Source of the DNA: Candidatus Nanopelagicales bacterium
GTDB taxonomy: Bacteria; Actinomycetota; Actinomycetes; S36-B12; UBA5976
NCBI GenBank assembly: GCA_016463095.1
Contig: JAEMSA010000010.1
Location: 1-40,638 of the forward strand
DNA: 40,638 nucleotides
Reading direction: 5' to 3'
The position numbers and the translations under genes are program-made. The first letter of the stretch is position 1. The number at the start of each line of letters is the position of its first letter. Below, in pieces: positions 38,485 through 40,638 of this stretch. A model generated the notes under the pieces. It ran no database searches and was not told where the DNA came from. It worked only from the letters and a program-made list of their open reading frames with translations.

Positions 38485-39453
38485 TTATCCTAACCAGGCT
38501 TTCACCTTGTCAGGGTTTGCATCAATCCACTTTTGCGCGGCTGCTGCAGGATCCATGCCACCTTCAATATCAGCGGCAACTCCGTTTTGGTCGTCGTTAG
38601 ACCATTGGAAGTTTTGAAGCAATGTTGCAAATGGTGATCCAGAATCCATTAATTTCTTTGAAGCTAATTTAATTAATGGTGTTGCTGGATAATCTGTTAA
38701 ACCACTTGCTTTTTCTGCATCTGCCCAGTCGTTAGTAGGAAAATTAATTCTCACTAATTCAACTTGAGCATTGAAATATTGTGGTGTGTACCAATATCCA
38801 ATAACAGCTTTCTTATTTTTTTGTCCATCAGTGAAAGCATCAATCAAAGCTGCTTCTGAACCGGTATTAATTGCTTTGAAGTTCAGTTTGTTTGCTGCAA
38901 TCATTTTTTCACCGATTGTGGTGTAGCCCGGAGGACCTTCTAACCAAGCACCTTTTCCACCTGAATCTGAAGTCTTAAATAGATCAGCATATTTGTTTAG
39001 GTTTGCAGAATCTATGATGTCTGGATATTCATCAGCCATCCACTTTGGTACATACATACCAATTAGACCTTCTTGTCCGTTAGGACCAAGAACAACAACT
39101 GTTCCGCGATCAACCCATTCTTGCCAACGTCCACCGCCCCAGTCTTCAACAACTACGTCGACTGATCCAGCTTCCATTGCATCATAAGTAACACCAGCTT
39201 CAGCTAATTCAACTTGATTAACTGTGCAACCAAATTCTTTCTTTGCAATTTCTGTTAGCACGTTTGCAGTTGCTGTGTAGCCAACCCATGCGTGCATTGC
39301 GATTCCAACTTCACCGCATTCTGCTGTTGCTGCAGTGTCTTCTGTAGATGTTGCTGCTTGATCAACACCAGATCCAGAACATGCTGCGAGTAACAGACCC
39401 AAAGTTACAAACAGTGAAGCAGTCGCGGCGCGACCTCTTAACTTTTGTGTCAT
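38485..39453 (-). CDS. glycine betaine/choline ABC transporter substrate-binding lipoprotein
   Basis: The 322-residue protein starts with a lipoprotein signal (basic MTQKLRGR, hydrophobic stretch, lipobox LAAC with Cys25), so it is tethered outside the membrane. The rest is an OpuAC/ProX-like type II binding protein, with MHAWVGYTATANVL near 53-66 and DVVVEDWGGGRWQEWV near 99-115 supplying tryptophans that could cage a quaternary amine. The exact ligand, betaine, choline or dimethylglycine, cannot be read by eye; the downstream enzymes suggest one of these. ATG 39453 has AAGGAG about 8 bases upstream. The partner permease is encoded upstream. Confidence 0.88.
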   Translation of the reverse strand: MTQKLRGRAATASLFVTLGLLLAACSGSGVDQAATSTEDTAATAECGEVGIAMHAWVGYTATANVLTEIAKKEFGCTVNQVELAEAGVTYDAMEAGSVDVVVEDWGGGRWQEWVDRGTVVVLGPNGQEGLIGMYVPKWMADEYPDIIDSANLNKYADLFKTSDSGGKGAWLEGPPGYTTIGEKMIAANKLNFKAINTGSEAALIDAFTDGQKNKKAVIGYWYTPQYFNAQVELVRINFPTNDWADAEKASGLTDYPATPLIKLASKKLMDSGSPFATLLQNFQWSNDDQNGVAADIEGGMDPAAAAQKWIDANPDKVKAWLG

Positions 39454-39495
39454 TATTTCTCTCCTTCTTTAGAGACCTGTCTAGATGTTAATGCA

Positions 39496-39526
39496 TTTAA
39501 GTAACCTTTTTAAATGGTTACTTAAA
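39496..39526 (-). repeat. 11-bp perfect hairpin between the permease and binding-protein genes
   Basis: TTTAAGTAACC (39496-39506) pairs exactly with GGTTACTTAAA (39516-39526) around a nine-base loop. It lies in the 91-base gap between the permease stop and the binding-protein start on the same strand. The stem is AT-rich and no T-tract follows on the minus strand, so it is probably not a strong terminator. It may protect or punctuate the message or be a protein site; the function is not shown. Confidence 0.6.
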
Positions 39527-39544
39527 ATCGTTGGCTATTTGTTA

Positions 39545-40638
39545 TCAATTACCGTATTTTCGGGCGCTGGCATGAGCAATTCGGTCAATCATCACTCCTA
39601 GGAGAAGGATTGAAAACCCAGCGACAAGGCCTTTTCCCTGTAACTCAGGTTTGGATCCACCAACTATAACGAGGTAACCCAATCCACCTGAACCCACAAA
39701 ACCACCAATTACTACCACGGCTAGCACAAATATTAAACCTTGATTAGTTGCAAGCAATAAAGATTTTTTTGCTGCGGGCAGTTGAACTTTTGTAATTAAT
39801 TGCCAGGTATTAGAGCCTGCTGATGTTGCAGCTTCAATCATTGTTGTTGAAACACCTTTAATGCCTTCACCCACAATTTTTACAACCACAGGAATGGCAT
39901 AAAAAATTCCGGTGACAATCGCGGTAAATCTTGATGGACCAAATAAACCAAGAATTGGAACTAAATAAACAAACGCAGGCAAAGTTTGCCCTGCATCAAG
40001 AAATGGTCTAAGAACTTTGTCAGCTTTTTCACTTCGACCAATCCAGACTCCCAGAATTAAACCCAGAATCATAGTTAGCATTGTTGCAACAAGTGTTTGA
40101 GTAAGGGTAACCATAGTTTCATACCAAAGGCCACACGCAACAATTAGCAACATTAATCCAATAGCTAATATTGTTACTTTTCTTCCACCTAGTAAATAAG
40201 CAATCAATGCAATCATCGTAATCGTGATGAACCATGGGGAATCAGCTAACAAAGTTTGAATTGAATTTAGGACATAATTCGATATAAAATCTTTAAAACT
40301 AACGGTTATAAATCTTAAATTATCCGTGGTCCAGTCGGTTACCGTATTTGTGCTACTTGCGACTATTTCTGATACATCTAATTGTTTAGGCCAAATAGCT
40401 GCCCACAAAACATTTCTGGAAAGCCAGATGCAAATTACGGCAAAAATTCCCATACCGGCGATAGAAAATCTTCTTCGCTGTATTTCCTTCTTTGATGGAG
40501 GAATGAATGTTTGCTTAGTTTTTGCAGCCGCACTTGTGCTTCGATCCAACATGATGGCAATAAAAACAACTGCAAGGCCGGCAACAAATCCATCACCTAC
40601 ATTTCTAATGGTGAGAGCACTAACAATTGGTCCACCTA
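39545..40638 (-). CDS. glycine betaine-type ABC permease, two fused permease domains (5' end outside the window)
   Basis: The visible part of this inner-membrane permease runs to the window edge. The methionine at 40552 is not the start: the frame stays open for 28 further codons to 40638 with the sequence GGPIVSALTIRNVGDGFVAG followed by LAVVFIAIMLDR. That stretch repeats the end of the visible domain (GKGLVAGFSILLLGVMIDR), so it is the last part of an upstream permease domain joined by a linker of about 40 residues. The second domain has about eight membrane segments and a good EAA loop (EAATSAGSNTWQLITKVQLP) that contacts the ATPase. The ATPase gene is expected upstream, beyond the window. 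Confidence 0.88.
   Translation of the reverse strand, partial: GGPIVSALTIRNVGDGFVAGLAVVFIAIMLDRSTSAAAKTKQTFIPPSKKEIQRRRFSIAGMGIFAVICIWLSRNVLWAAIWPKQLDVSEIVASSTNTVTDWTTDNLRFITVSFKDFISNYVLNSIQTLLADSPWFITITMIALIAYLLGGRKVTILAIGLMLLIVACGLWYETMVTLTQTLVATMLTMILGLILGVWIGRSEKADKVLRPFLDAGQTLPAFVYLVPILGLFGPSRFTAIVTGIFYAIPVVVKIVGEGIKGVSTTMIEAATSAGSNTWQLITKVQLPAAKKSLLLATNQGLIFVLAVVVIGGFVGSGGLGYLVIVGGSKPELQGKGLVAGFSILLLGVMIDRIAHASARKYGN

Noticed and set aside
39545-40552. Permease gene starting at the ATG at 40552
   Set aside because: The frame is open through to the window edge, there is no ribosome site at this ATG, and the upstream codons encode the end of a homologous permease domain.
1-40638. CRISPR arrays, insertion sequences, toxin-antitoxin or phage defence genes
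   Set aside because: No regularly spaced repeats, transposase, terminal inverted repeats or typical defence domains were seen.

Overview
The window reads as a densely packed, AT-rich (by eye) chromosome segment of a streamlined actinobacterium. The main evidence is gene order. The stretch holA-rpsT-lepA-hemW-hrcA-dnaJ-rsmE-phoH-ybeY-CBS protein-era-recO-uppS-glyS-dgt-dnaG-tRNA-Asn follows the block known from Mycobacterium and Streptomyces. A single-chain GlyS, a DnaJ2 behind HrcA and a DUF6703-like membrane protein fit the same group. AT-rich actinobacteria with tiny intergenic gaps suggest a free-living aquatic lineage such as the freshwater acI clade (Nanopelagicales), but that placement is inference.

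Layout. Positions 1-1226 hold the 3' end of a probable TPP riboswitch, a Pnu-type transporter (probably a thiamine transporter, PnuT) and a coupled P-loop kinase. Positions 1237-27893 are conserved core: translation (leuS, rpsT, lepA, glyS, era, ybeY, rsmE, dusB, tRNA-Asn), replication and nucleotide metabolism (holA, dnaG, dgt, recO), heat shock (hrcA with a CIRCE operator, dnaJ), cell envelope and lipid genes (uppS, fadD), and membrane proteins (AI-2E type, ZIP, CNNM/CBS). comEA and comEC, which usually sit between leuS and holA, are absent.

After tRNA-Asn and a small S51 peptidase, the minus strand carries an accessory module for methylated amines (28623-40638). In transcription order it has a glycine betaine/choline-type ABC permease made of two fused permease domains (cut by the window edge), its lipoprotein binding protein, and a strong terminator. 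A second transcription unit follows: dimethylglycine oxidase, soxB, soxD, soxA, soxG, folD and a BetA-like choline dehydrogenase. Import, choline oxidation, two successive N-demethylations (dimethylglycine to sarcosine to glycine) and the folate enzyme that takes the released one-carbon units would form one pathway. The step from betaine to dimethylglycine and a separate betaine aldehyde dehydrogenase are not in the window. A 23-bp inverted repeat overlapping a candidate -10 box upstream of the oxidase operon is a likely operator.

No mobile element, CRISPR array, rRNA or integrase was seen. No gap without a gene exceeds about 150 bases. I found no wholly new system. The most notable items are the methyl-amine/one-carbon operon with its operator, the fused permease, the candidate FAD-linking histidine in the choline dehydrogenase, and the TPP-controlled transporter-kinase pair.
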